Position numbers and translations under genes: made by a program
Shown here: positions 16,050 through 24,979 of the stretch, piece by piece
Numbering within the stretch: position 1 is the stretch's first letter
How the letters are laid out: the number at the start of each line of letters is the position of its first letter
NCBI GenBank assembly: GCA_045546255.1
Contig: JAZQCK010000077.1
Coordinates: 1 to 57,097 of the forward strand
Direction of reading: 5' to 3'
DNA length: 57,097 nt
Source of the DNA: RGIG5612 sp045546255
GTDB lineage: Bacteria > Bacillota > Clostridia > Lachnospirales > Lachnospiraceae
Notes under the pieces: generated by a model
Database searches by the model: none
Seen by the model: the letters and a program-made list of their open reading frames with translations, nothing else
What the model was told of the DNA's origin: nothing

Positions 16050-17344
16050 GACCTGAACTAATAGGACTGATTGGTCTGATCGTATTATTGATCTTACTGG
16101 CGCTTAAGATGTGGGTCGGTGCCGCGATGCTTGTCGTCAGTATTGTAGGAATCATTATCCTGAAGGGAATGGGCGTTGCAGAGACCGTAGCCGGAAACTC
16201 CGCCTTTTCCAATCTGAATTCCTATACCTTTACCGTCATACCAATGTTCACTCTAATGGGTATGATCATAGCCGAATCGACCATGGGACAAGACCTATAC
16301 GCCGCGGCCTATGCTTTTGTCGGACGCTTCAGGGGCGGTCTGGCAAGCGCGACAGTCGTAGCCTGCGGCGTTCTGGGAGCGATCACTGGATCGACCCATA
16401 TTGCTACCATGGTCATGGCGAAAGTTGCAGTCCCTGAAATGAAAAAGAATAATTATGATGAGACCTTTGCCTTGGGTTCGGTCGCAGCCGGAGCACCGCT
16501 TGCGATTTTGATCCCTCCGAGCATCGGCTTCATCATCTTCGGTATCCTGACAGAAAACTCCATCGGAAAACTGTTCATGTCCGGTTTTGGCGTCGGTATC
16601 GTCCAGATCGTTTTATATATTGCGCTGATCTGGTTCCTCTGCCTGATCAATCCAAAACGCGGACCAAAAGGACCGAAGGTTGCATTTAAGATTATGATGA
16701 AAACTTTGCTCAAGATCATTCCGATCCTGCTGCTGTTACTTCTGGTACTGGGCGGAATCTATGGCGGATTCTTTACAACAACAGAGGCAGGAGCGATTGG
16801 AGCATTTGGTTCCATCATCATTGCATTTGCGTTCCGTCAGATTACGATCAAGAATTTGATGAGAGCATTGAAAGATACAGCCATCATGTGCGGCATGGTA
16901 TTCTTCCTGGTCGCATCCACCTATATCTTTGTATCTTTCATGAGCCTTTCCCGTGTGCCGATGTTCCTGGCAAACTTTATTGCAGGACTCACCGTTCCAA
17001 ACTGGGTCATTGCAGCTGCTCTGATCGTACTATACTTCATCCTTGGTATGTTCCTTCCGGATGTACCGATGATCGTACTTACCGTTCCGGTGCTTTATAC
17101 AGCGCTGATAAGAAGAGGGTTCGATCCGATCTGGCTCGGCGCATTTGTCGTAAAACTGATGGCAGTCGGCGGTATTTCACCACCGGTCGGTATGACCGTC
17201 TTTACGCTTGCAGGAACGATACAAAAGCCTGCGGGGCAGATCTTTAAGGGCGTCCTGCCGTTCCTGGCAGTAGACATTATTATCCTGGCTCTGATGATCG
17301 CATTTCCGCAGATTGCAACCTTTATCCCGAATATGATGAAGTAG
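16046..17344 (+). CDS. dctM: TRAP transporter large permease (DctM)
   Basis: 432-aa polytopic protein of normal DctM length. Hallmarks are FTVIPMFTLMGMIIAESTMG, GGLASATVVACGVLGAITGST, AAGAPLAILIPPSIGFIIFGI and the matching C-terminal half FLPDVPMIVLTVPVLYTAL with AVGGISPPVGMTVF. It forms the sodium- or proton-driven elevator of the TRAP importer, together with the DctQ overlapped by 4 nt and the binding lipoproteins downstream. The ribosome binding site GAAAGGAGG lies inside the DctQ gene. Confidence 0.95.
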   Translation: MRPELIGLIGLIVLLILLALKMWVGAAMLVVSIVGIIILKGMGVAETVAGNSAFSNLNSYTFTVIPMFTLMGMIIAESTMGQDLYAAAYAFVGRFRGGLASATVVACGVLGAITGSTHIATMVMAKVAVPEMKKNNYDETFALGSVAAGAPLAILIPPSIGFIIFGILTENSIGKLFMSGFGVGIVQIVLYIALIWFLCLINPKRGPKGPKVAFKIMMKTLLKIIPILLLLLLVLGGIYGGFFTTTEAGAIGAFGSIIIAFAFRQITIKNLMRALKDTAIMCGMVFFLVASTYIFVSFMSLSRVPMFLANFIAGLTVPNWVIAAALIVLYFILGMFLPDVPMIVLTVPVLYTALIRRGFDPIWLGAFVVKLMAVGGISPPVGMTVFTLAGTIQKPAGQIFKGVLPFLAVDIIILALMIAFPQIATFIPNMMK

Positions 17345-17412
17345 GAGTGGGAAACAGATACGTTCTTTATTAAAATAATAAGATAGAAAAACAATAGGAA
17401 TAGGAGGAGAAC

Positions 17413-18549
17413 ATGAAACGTATAGCAAAAGTATTAAGTTTGTTACTGGCACTGGTGTTTGCAGTTGCAGCACTGGCAGCCTGCGGCGGATCTGATGGTG
17501 GCGGCGCGGCTTCTGCAGCAGGAAGCGGCGGGGAAAAACCGACCTATGTGGATACCGGAGAATACACCGGTGATCCGATGGAGATCGTCTTCAGTTTTGC
17601 ATCCAGTGAATCTTTCTGCTCACTGTATACATCTGTAGAGGAGAGAATCACAGCCAGAACAGGCGGCAAGGTAACCTTTGTGAACTATTTCGGCGGATCT
17701 CTTGCAAGCGCAACCGAATCCCTCGATGCCTGCGGCTCCGGCATGTGCGATATGGCAGACATCACCCTTACCAACTTTAAGGACCGTTTCCCATATTCAC
17801 AGCAGGTCAACGAGTATCCGTTCCTCGGCTACACTAGCCTTGCAATGGCAACGGAAGTTATGAACCAGTTCATTCCGAACAATGAATACTGCATGGCTGA
17901 GTTCGAAGCAGCCAATATCCATCCGGTATTCTTCGTTGGTGTCTGGGGAACTTCCCTGGTTATGAGAGAAAATGTTCCTGTAAAAGTTCCTCAGGATCTG
18001 GCAGGAAAGAAGATCATGGCAACCAGCGATATTGAGAACAACTTCCTCATGGCTGCAGGTGCAACTCCGGTTGCTCAGCCGCCGACAGAGATGTACTCCA
18101 ACATGCAGAACGGCGTTATTGACGGCGTTATGATCGGACTTTATGTAACGAACATCTTTGGTGCATTGCAGCTTGCTAAGAGCGTATATATGCTCGAGAA
18201 CAGCTTCACCACAGGCCTTCGTACCTTTGCAGTAAACAAAGACCTTTGGGACAGCATGACACCGGACCTTCAGGAGATCATTACAGACGAGTTCAATAAT
18301 GAGACCTTCTGGACCGAAGCTAAGATCTTCTGGGATGAGCAGGATCAGAGTCATTTAGACGACTGTGAAGAGTGGGGCATCCCGGTAACCTGGATCGAAG
18401 GCGCAGACATGGATCCGTGGAAAGAAATGGCAAAACCGTTTGGCGATGAAAAACTTCAGGCACTCAAAGATGCAGGCAATGAGCATGTATTCGAAGTCTT
18501 TGATCAGTTGAATGAGACCATTGAAAACTACGACGGAAGATTCAAATAA
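17413..18549 (+). CDS. dctP: TRAP transporter substrate-binding lipoprotein (DctP), copy 1
   Basis: 378-aa DctP-family binding protein. It has a lipoprotein signal (KRIAK, hydrophobic core, lipobox LAAC with Cys24) and a Gly/Ala/Ser linker (25-45). The mature domain has the family blocks GGKVTFVNYFGGSL, SGMCDMADITLTNF, VPQDLAGKKIM, MQNGVIDGVM and the C-terminal DDCEEWGIPVTWIEG. Lipid anchoring fits a Gram-positive cell without periplasm. DctP ligands are mostly carboxylates bound through a conserved Arg. The start follows TAGGAGGAGAAC. A terminator-like hairpin separates it from copy 2. Confidence 0.93.
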   Translation: MKRIAKVLSLLLALVFAVAALAACGGSDGGGAASAAGSGGEKPTYVDTGEYTGDPMEIVFSFASSESFCSLYTSVEERITARTGGKVTFVNYFGGSLASATESLDACGSGMCDMADITLTNFKDRFPYSQQVNEYPFLGYTSLAMATEVMNQFIPNNEYCMAEFEAANIHPVFFVGVWGTSLVMRENVPVKVPQDLAGKKIMATSDIENNFLMAAGATPVAQPPTEMYSNMQNGVIDGVMIGLYVTNIFGALQLAKSVYMLENSFTTGLRTFAVNKDLWDSMTPDLQEIITDEFNNETFWTEAKIFWDEQDQSHLDDCEEWGIPVTWIEGADMDPWKEMAKPFGDEKLQALKDAGNEHVFEVFDQLNETIENYDGRFK

Positions 18550-18563
18550 GAAGCTCTAATTAT

Positions 18564-18595
18564 GGCGGGGCACTTTCAAAGTGCCCTGCCTTTTT
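18564..18595 (+). terminator. Terminator-like hairpin between the two DctP genes
   Basis: A GC-rich stem (from 18564, GGCGGGGCAC, pairing with GTGCCCTGCC ending 18590, one G-T pair) is followed by TTTTT. It sits inside what otherwise looks like one transcription unit. Partial read-through would make copy 1 more abundant than the genes downstream. Confidence 0.82.
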
Positions 18596-18619
18596 CATCG
18601 AATGTAAGGAGGAGACAGC

Positions 18620-19753
18620 ATGAAAAAAATGATGAGGATCATTAGCGTTGCACTTGCAGCCATCTTACTTCTTGCTTCTTTGACTGCGTGCGGCGGAAGC
18701 GGCGGCGGACAGGGCTCTGCGGGCGGAGGCTCAGCTGCCGGGAGCGGTTATGTGGACACCGGGGAATATACAGGCCCTGCAATGGAGCTTGTGTTCAGTT
18801 TTTCCTCAGCGGAAAGTTCCATGGCAGTCTACACTCAGGCACTTGAAAATATTACGAAACGTACCGGAGGAAAAGTAACCTTCGTTAATTATTATGGCGG
18901 ATCTCTTGTAAATGCGACCGGTTCACTGGATGCGTTAAGCAGCGGCATGTGTGATCTGGCAGAGGTCAGCCTTGCAAACTTTAAGGATCGGTTCCCATAT
19001 ACGGAGCAGGTCATCGGATACCCGTTCCTGGGCTTTACACAGTTTGCAATGACAGCAGATGTCCTGCGTGATTTCATTCCGAACAATGAGACCTGTATGG
19101 CAGAATTTGAGGCGCAGAACATAAAGCCATTCTTCTTTATGGGTACCTGGGGAACATCCATTGTTTTAAGAGAAGATAAAGATATCCTGGTTCCGGAAGA
19201 TCTTGCGGGAATGAAGGTCCTGGCGACGAGTAATGTGGAAAATAAATTCATTCAGGCATGTGGAGCAACCCCGGTTGATCAGCCTCTGACGGAGGCCTAT
19301 TCCTGTATGCAGAGCGGAGTTGTAGATGCGATCATGGCAGGTTTATATCTGACCAATATTTTCGGTGCACTTCAGCTCTCCAAACATGCATATATGCTGG
19401 AGAGAAGTTTTGCGACTGGCTGTTCCACCTTCTCAATCAACCTGGATGTATGGAATTCTTTTAATGATGAATTAAAGACCATCTTCATGGAAGAGTGGAC
19501 CAATGACGACTTCTTTGCATCCTGCGCAGAAAGCTGGGCGGTAAAAGATCAGAAGCACTTAGATGACTGTGAAGAGTGGGGAATCCCGGTTACGTATATC
19601 ACCGGAGATCAGATGACCCCATGGATCGAAAAAGCACAGCCGTTAGGCGATGAGTCCCTTCAGCAGCTTTATGATGAAGGCTACACAGAAGTGTTTAATG
19701 TTTTGGAAGACCTGAACAAGGCGATTGAAGCCTATGACGGGAATTACAAATAA
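18620..19753 (+). CDS. dctP: TRAP transporter substrate-binding lipoprotein (DctP), copy 2
   Basis: 377-aa paralogue of the preceding DctP, well over half identical by eye, with the same architecture: signal, lipobox LTAC with Cys24, Gly-rich linker, and a mature domain starting YVDTGEYTG. It shares GGKVTFVNY, ANFKDRFPY, LTNIFGALQL and DDCEEWGIPVTYI. The start follows AAGGAGGAGACAGC. Two binding proteins with one DctQM pair suggests either a broadened ligand range or delivery of two related ligands to one permease. There is no promoter between the copies that I can see. Confidence 0.92.
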   Translation: MKKMMRIISVALAAILLLASLTACGGSGGGQGSAGGGSAAGSGYVDTGEYTGPAMELVFSFSSAESSMAVYTQALENITKRTGGKVTFVNYYGGSLVNATGSLDALSSGMCDLAEVSLANFKDRFPYTEQVIGYPFLGFTQFAMTADVLRDFIPNNETCMAEFEAQNIKPFFFMGTWGTSIVLREDKDILVPEDLAGMKVLATSNVENKFIQACGATPVDQPLTEAYSCMQSGVVDAIMAGLYLTNIFGALQLSKHAYMLERSFATGCSTFSINLDVWNSFNDELKTIFMEEWTNDDFFASCAESWAVKDQKHLDDCEEWGIPVTYITGDQMTPWIEKAQPLGDESLQQLYDEGYTEVFNVLEDLNKAIEAYDGNYK

Positions 19754-19778
19754 AGACAAACAAACAAGGAGATAAAAC

Positions 19779-21176
19779 ATGAGTGTTACAGATAGATTAC
19801 TGGATTTTGCTGAAAAATACGGAACGTATGAAAACATTCCGGAAGAAGTCATCCACGAAGTAAAAATGACGTTGCTGGATGGCATTGGAAATGCGCTGGC
19901 GGGTATCGCATCAGATAAAGGAAAGATCGGTGTTGCCATGGCGCATGAGCTTGGCGGCAGAGAAGAGTCAACTCTGATCGGTGTTGGCGGAAAGGTTTCC
20001 GCAGCGGCAGCAGCTTTTGCGAATGCAGAGCTGTTAAACGGACTGGATGGAGACCCGATCCCGCATATTCCACCGACGGTTCTTCCAAGTATTCTGGCAG
20101 TGGGAGAGAAAGAAAAGATCAGCGGAAAAGAACTCCTGGCGGCACTTACTGTCGGACAGGAGATTGCTCTTCGCCTTGTCAGCATATTCGGTATGCAGAT
20201 GATCATTTCATACATGAAATATAACAAGACACCAGATATTTTCAGTAACAGCAATGAGAGTATTATTGGTGCGGCAGTTGGAAATGCAGTTGCGATGGGA
20301 CTTAGCAGAGCTCAGATCAACCAGGCACTTGCAATCGCTGCTTACTATTGCACCCTTCCGGTTGCGCATGACTGGGAAAGCTCTATGCCAAAGTCCATGA
20401 TCAAATATGCGCCGGTTTCATGGCTTGCTCAGGGCGGAGTGGAAGCTGCAATGCTTGCAAAGCTCGGCTATGAGAGCAACCCGACGACATTGGATAATGA
20501 ATTCGGCTTCCCGGTATATAACAACAATTCCAAGGAAATCTGGAATGAAGAACAGGTGGCAGGAGGACTTGGAGAGAGATGGAATATCCTCGGCTATATC
20601 TATAAGCCGTATCCGTGCTGCTCCTTCATCCATCCAATTTTAGACTGCTTCAATGCTCTGATCGCAGAAGAGAACCTGACACGCTTCGAGATCGAAGACA
20701 TCCAGTGCTTCACGGCACCGTTTAATGCACATCCGGATCAGTATGCGGTGGAGAACCAGATCGATGTGCAGTTCAGTGCGCCGTATTGTTTTGCACTGGT
20801 GATCAACGGCTATGGAAACGGTCCGGAATGGCAGTCCAAGAAAGCGCTGAAAGATCCGGCTGTTCGTGAGTTCATGCAGAAAGTGCATATGAACATTGCA
20901 CCGGAGTATGCAGAGAATCGGAAGAAAGATCCGAAGAGCTGGTATGGAAGGATCGAAGTGAAGGCAAGAGGACAGGTCTTCAAGAAAGAGACGATGTATC
21001 CGAAGGGTGCAAAAGTCGAGGGCTATGCGTTCACAGATGAAGAAATGATCCAGCGTTTCAAAGATATGGGCGCAACGATTCTGACAGACGACAAACTGGA
21101 CAAAGCAGCCGATCTCATCATGCATTTAGAAGAGCTCGAAAACCTGGATGAATTATTTGATGCGATCAGTTTATAG
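19779..21176 (+). CDS. MmgE/PrpD family protein, copy 1
   Basis: 465-aa cytosolic protein of the MmgE/PrpD superfamily (2-methylcitrate dehydratase, cis-aconitate decarboxylase, iminodisuccinate epimerase). Family blocks: EVKMTLLDGIGNALAGIA, AAAAAFANAELLNGLDGDP, PSILAVGEKEKISGKELLAALTVGQEIALRL, MGLSRAQINQALAIAAYYCT, and the region YKPYPCCSFIHPILDC, which corresponds to the active-site lid. Length is typical. The start follows AAGGAGATAAAAC. It is 25 nt after DctP copy 2, so it very likely processes the imported ligand or its reduced product. The exact reaction cannot be assigned. Confidence 0.88.
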   Translation: MSVTDRLLDFAEKYGTYENIPEEVIHEVKMTLLDGIGNALAGIASDKGKIGVAMAHELGGREESTLIGVGGKVSAAAAAFANAELLNGLDGDPIPHIPPTVLPSILAVGEKEKISGKELLAALTVGQEIALRLVSIFGMQMIISYMKYNKTPDIFSNSNESIIGAAVGNAVAMGLSRAQINQALAIAAYYCTLPVAHDWESSMPKSMIKYAPVSWLAQGGVEAAMLAKLGYESNPTTLDNEFGFPVYNNNSKEIWNEEQVAGGLGERWNILGYIYKPYPCCSFIHPILDCFNALIAEENLTRFEIEDIQCFTAPFNAHPDQYAVENQIDVQFSAPYCFALVINGYGNGPEWQSKKALKDPAVREFMQKVHMNIAPEYAENRKKDPKSWYGRIEVKARGQVFKKETMYPKGAKVEGYAFTDEEMIQRFKDMGATILTDDKLDKAADLIMHLEELENLDELFDAISL

Positions 21177-21187
21177 AAGGTGACGAT

Positions 21188-22588
21188 ATGAATGAAAAAT
21201 ATGTAAGCCCGAAAGGGATCGATCTGTTTTGCGAGAGCATCGTTAACACGAAATATGAGGACCTTAGTGAAGAAAATATCCGCATCTTTAAGGACCGTTT
21301 GTTAGATATGGTCGGATGTATTTTCGGCGGTGCGATCGTAGAGGAAAATGATTTTCTGGAAGCCCGCTATAAAGACTGGGGAGGAAAGCCGGAGGCTGCC
21401 GTGTTTGCGTCGGACGGTTTAAGACTTCCTCTTCCAAATGCTGCCATGCTCAATGCGATCAAGGCGAGATCCAATGATTACGGAAACATGTTGTTCCGGG
21501 TCATGGGAGATGCGATGCCATCTCATATGGGAGAAACGGTGATCCCGATGAGCTTAACGCTTGCGGACCACTTTGGCGTATCTGGAAAAGATCTGATCGT
21601 AAATGATGTAGCCGGGGAAAACATTGCCGGAAGACTGCTTTATTCCCTTCCGGTCAGATGGCCGGTCGATATGCTTTTAGTATCTTCTGCGGCAGCAGCT
21701 GTTGCTGGAAGATATTATCATCTGGATGCAACGCAGATGAAAGCAGCCTTAAGCTTTGCCGCAACAAACGCCACAGACCCGGCGAACTCCTACTTCGATT
21801 ATTCGCAGGAAGTCTATCTGCATAACGGTGTCAGTGCACGTGCCGGTATTATGTGTGCAGAGTATGCAAAAGGCGGATGGAAAGGCTTAGAGGATCCTTA
21901 TTACGGAAACGGCGGCCTGATCGCACAGCGAGTGGCAGACGGAAACTATCCGGAACTTTATGAGAAGATCTTCGAGGATTTGGGACAGGTTTATTATACC
22001 GAGTGTGCCTTTAAGATCAGTCCGGGAGGCATCCCTATGACGGCAGCAGCGTTTGCAGGAAGAGCCGTTCATCAGATGCTTCTTGATAAATACGGAACGA
22101 TCGATGCGGCATCGATCAAAGCAGTCCATTTCTATGGAGCAAAGAATATTTACCATGGCTATTATTCCAATCCGTTTACACTTCGTAACCATTTGAATGC
22201 ACTCTTTGCATATCGCTTTGCAGTAACCTGCAGCGCAATTTATGGAAATGTTTCGGTAGCAACCGTACAGACCTCTGCGATTCAAGCAGATACAGAGCTT
22301 GTCCGTCTTGCAGAAGAAGCAACGATGGATATTTACGAGCCGGAAGGAGGAATCCCTGCGGTCAAAGTTGTTCTGGAGATGAAAGACGGTTCGACGATCG
22401 AGGCAGAGCAGAACTTCATGGTCATGGAACGTTATCCGGAGAAGGAAGAACTGATTGCAAAGTTTATGGATCAGTTCAATGCGTATGGAAAACTCCCTGC
22501 AGCCAATGCAAAAAAGATCATTGAGCTTGCAGGAAGGATCGAAGAAGTGGCAGATATGAGGGAGTTCACGGAATTATTGCACAATTGA
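21188..22588 (+). CDS. MmgE/PrpD family protein, copy 2
   Basis: 466-aa MmgE/PrpD-family protein, clearly related to but divergent from copy 1. It has FKDRLLDMVGCIFGGAIV, PNAAMLNAIKARSNDYGN, GKDLIVNDVAGENIAGRL, ATQMKAALSFAATNATDP, and a C-terminal domain ending in a helix-rich region. The CAFKISPGGIPMTAAAFAG segment replaces the KPYPCCSFIHP segment of copy 1, so the two probably have different substrates or form a heteromer (inference). The start follows GAAGGTGACGAT, 11 nt after copy 1. It is the last gene of the cassette. Confidence 0.87.
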   Translation: MNEKYVSPKGIDLFCESIVNTKYEDLSEENIRIFKDRLLDMVGCIFGGAIVEENDFLEARYKDWGGKPEAAVFASDGLRLPLPNAAMLNAIKARSNDYGNMLFRVMGDAMPSHMGETVIPMSLTLADHFGVSGKDLIVNDVAGENIAGRLLYSLPVRWPVDMLLVSSAAAAVAGRYYHLDATQMKAALSFAATNATDPANSYFDYSQEVYLHNGVSARAGIMCAEYAKGGWKGLEDPYYGNGGLIAQRVADGNYPELYEKIFEDLGQVYYTECAFKISPGGIPMTAAAFAGRAVHQMLLDKYGTIDAASIKAVHFYGAKNIYHGYYSNPFTLRNHLNALFAYRFAVTCSAIYGNVSVATVQTSAIQADTELVRLAEEATMDIYEPEGGIPAVKVVLEMKDGSTIEAEQNFMVMERYPEKEELIAKFMDQFNAYGKLPAANAKKIIELAGRIEEVADMREFTELLHN

Positions 22589-22641
22589 TGTTCCGATGTG
22601 TTGAATGCTGTTTGGCAAGTTGACGAATCCTCAAAACGGTA

Positions 22642-22670
22642 TTGACAATTCGTTCAAAAAGAATGATAAT
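22642..22670 (+). promoter_or_regulatory. Promoter of the glutamine synthetase gene
   Basis: A perfect TTGACA (22642-22647), 17-bp spacer, GATAAT (22665-22670). Transcription should start near 22677, giving a leader of about 100 nt. Confidence 0.85.
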
Positions 22671-22679
22671 ACGCCCAAG

Positions 22680-22762
22680 AAAAGGCAATGGTGTCTTAGA
22701 GATGAAAGTCTCACCGGCTCCGTTGCCTTTTGTGGTTAGAGACACCAAATGGAACGGTGAGA
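22680..22762 (+). promoter_or_regulatory. Structured 5' leader of glnN with mutually exclusive pairings
   Basis: The leader opens with AAGGCAATGGTGTCTTAGA (22682-22700), matched at 17 of 19 positions by the asnB leader. A terminator-like stem joins 22680-22691 with 22720-22731 (AAAAGGCAA/TTGCCTTTT plus TGG/CCG). Two alternatives conflict with it: TGGTGTCT (22689-22696) with AGACACCA (22740-22747), and TCTCACCG (22709-22716) with CGGTGAGA (22755-22762). The two alternatives also cross each other, so a pseudoknot or a switch is possible. This looks like a nitrogen-responsive attenuator or riboswitch-like element, but I cannot name a known class. Confidence 0.6.
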
Positions 22763-22779
22763 GGACAGGAAGGAAGATT

Positions 22780-24870
22780 ATGGAAAAAATAACCGAGATT
22801 TTTGCCAGTAATGTATTTGATGATCTGACGATGAAAGCAAGCCTTTCTTCGGATACGTACATCAAACTGAAGAAGACCATCGATGAAGGTGCTCCGCTGG
22901 ATCTATCCGTGGCGAATGTTGTTGCTGAAGCTATGAAAGATTGGGCGATCGAAAAAGGAGCGACCCACTTCACGCACTGGTTCCAGCCGCTGACGGGCGT
23001 TACAGCAGAAAAACATGACAGCTTTATTTCCCCATCTTCTGATGGCAGAGTGGTCATGGAATTTTCCGGAAAAGAGCTCATCAAAGGTGAGCCGGACGCT
23101 TCCTCATTCCCTTCCGGCGGAATCCGCGCCACGTTTGAGGCAAGGGGTTATACCGCATGGGATCCGACCTCTTATGCGTTTGTAAAAGGAAAGACGCTCT
23201 ACATTCCGACCGCCTTCTGCTCCTACAATGGAGAGGCACTGGATAAAAAGACACCGCTCCTTCGTTCCATGGAAGCTCTGAACAGAGAGGCGCTCCGCAT
23301 CTTAAGACTTTTCGGCAATGAAGATGCCAAATATGTCCGCACCTCCGTCGGAGCAGAGCAGGAATACTTTCTGATCGACAGAGAACTTTACGGAAAAAGA
23401 AAAGACCTGGTGTTTACCGGAAGGACGCTTTTTGGAGCTATGCCGCCGAAGGGCCAGGAGATGGATGACCATTATTTCGGAGCATTAAATCCGCGTGTTG
23501 CAGCTTATATGGAAGACCTCGACAGAGAGCTTTGGAAACTGGGAATCACAGCAAAGACAAAGCACAACGAGGTGGCACCGGCACAGCACGAGCTCGCACC
23601 GATTTATACCTCGACCAATATCGCAACGGATCACAACCAGCTGATGATGGATGTGATGCAGAAGGTTGCTGAAAAGCATAATCTGGTCTGCCTGCTTCAT
23701 GAAAAACCGTTTGACGGCGTAAATGGAAGCGGTAAGCACAACAACTGGTCCATCAGCACAGATACCGGGATCAACCTTTTATCTCCGGGAGATACTCCGT
23801 ATGAAAATGCACAGTTTTTGATCTTCCTCTGCGCAGTCATCAAGGCAGTGGATGATTATCAGGACCTCCTTCGTATCGCAGTCGCAACGGCCGGAAATGA
23901 CAATCGTCTTGGAGCAAACGAGGCTCCGCCTGCAGTCGTCTCCATGTTCTTAGGAGATGAGCTGACAGCTGTTATGGATGCGATCATCGAAGAGACGGAT
24001 TATAAGGCAGCAGAAAAGCAGATCATGAAACTCGGAGTTGATGTTCTTCCGAAATTCGTAAAAGATAATACGGACAGAAACAGAACGTCACCGTTCGCTT
24101 TTACCGGAAATAAATTCGAGTTCCGTATGGTTGGTTCAGCAGACAGCATTGCATGCACTAATATCATGCTGAACTCCGCAGTTGCAGAATCCTTAAGGAT
24201 CTATGCAGACCGCTTGGAAAAAGCAGAGAACTTTGAGGATGCCGTGCATAAACTGATTCAGAAGACCTTTGCGGATCACAGACGCATCATCTTTAACGGA
24301 AACGGATATGATGACGAGTGGATCAAAGAAGCAGAGGCAAGAGGCCTTTGCAACTATAGGACCACACCGGATGCACTTCCGCATCTTCTTGATGAAAAGA
24401 ACGTCAAGATGCTCACGGAGCAGAAGGTTTATGTAAAGGTCGAGCTGGAATCCCGCTGCGCGATCCTACTGGAAAACTACCGAAAGACGCTTATGATCGA
24501 GGCGCGGACCATGACAGATATGGTCGATAAGCAGATCCTTCCGGCGGTGGAAGGCTATCTTGGAGAGCTTGCAGGAACGGTAAATGCAAAACGGAAGTTC
24601 AATCCGGATCTTGCCTGCAAATATGAAAGCCGCCTGATTGAAAAACTTTCTGCTATCGCAGATGAGATTGACCGATTGAATCTGGAACTGGAAGATTTGA
24701 CTGAAGCGGCGGGCGCAATTGCAGAAGATCAGGAAGCATGCTACTTCATCCGTGACAATATCCTTCCGAAGATGAAGGAACTCAGAACTGTCTGCGATGA
24801 GGCAGAGACCATGACAGCAGAGAAGTACTGGCCGATTCCAAACTATGGCTATCTCCTGTTCCTGGTATAG
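22780..24870 (+). CDS. glnN: Glutamine synthetase type III
   Basis: 696-aa enzyme that makes glutamine from glutamate, ammonia and ATP. ATG 22780 (MEKITEIFASNVF) is preferred because ACAGGAAGGAAGATT precedes it; an upstream in-frame ATG at 22642 lies in the promoter. Type III features are the length near 700, the N-terminal THWFQPLTGVTAEKHDSF and SGGIRATFEARGYTAWDP blocks, GAEQEYFLID, HNEVAPAQHELAPIY, and HEKPFDGVNGSGKHNNWS (glutamate/ATP site). A C-terminal helical region ends KYWPIPNYGYLLF. It is cytosolic and acts as a dodecamer in characterised relatives. It has its own promoter and a structured leader. A 13-bp hairpin follows. Confidence 0.96.
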   Translation: MEKITEIFASNVFDDLTMKASLSSDTYIKLKKTIDEGAPLDLSVANVVAEAMKDWAIEKGATHFTHWFQPLTGVTAEKHDSFISPSSDGRVVMEFSGKELIKGEPDASSFPSGGIRATFEARGYTAWDPTSYAFVKGKTLYIPTAFCSYNGEALDKKTPLLRSMEALNREALRILRLFGNEDAKYVRTSVGAEQEYFLIDRELYGKRKDLVFTGRTLFGAMPPKGQEMDDHYFGALNPRVAAYMEDLDRELWKLGITAKTKHNEVAPAQHELAPIYTSTNIATDHNQLMMDVMQKVAEKHNLVCLLHEKPFDGVNGSGKHNNWSISTDTGINLLSPGDTPYENAQFLIFLCAVIKAVDDYQDLLRIAVATAGNDNRLGANEAPPAVVSMFLGDELTAVMDAIIEETDYKAAEKQIMKLGVDVLPKFVKDNTDRNRTSPFAFTGNKFEFRMVGSADSIACTNIMLNSAVAESLRIYADRLEKAENFEDAVHKLIQKTFADHRRIIFNGNGYDDEWIKEAEARGLCNYRTTPDALPHLLDEKNVKMLTEQKVYVKVELESRCAILLENYRKTLMIEARTMTDMVDKQILPAVEGYLGELAGTVNAKRKFNPDLACKYESRLIEKLSAIADEIDRLNLELEDLTEAAGAIAEDQEACYFIRDNILPKMKELRTVCDEAETMTAEKYWPIPNYGYLLFLV

Positions 24871-24910
24871 AGAATGAACCTTGAAAGATGAGGGGTTAAC
24901 AGTTATGATA

Positions 24911-24944
24911 TTAGGGATAATCCGTATAAATGGATTATCCCTAA
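24911..24944 (+). terminator. Hairpin after glutamine synthetase
   Basis: A perfect 13-bp stem TTAGGGATAATCC (24911-24923) pairs with GGATTATCCCTAA (24932-24944). There is no real U-run (GTTATT follows), so it may be a weak terminator or a 3' stabilising hairpin ahead of purB. Confidence 0.6.
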
Positions 24945-24979
24945 GTTATTGAATGACCGAGTTACGAAAGGAAAGACGC

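Noticed and set aside
22699..22762. ANTAR-type tandem hexaloop antiterminator in the glnN leader
   Set aside because: The first small hairpin has the six-base loop TGAAAG, which lacks the required A at position 1 and G at position 4. The second possible hairpin does not close on a six-base loop.
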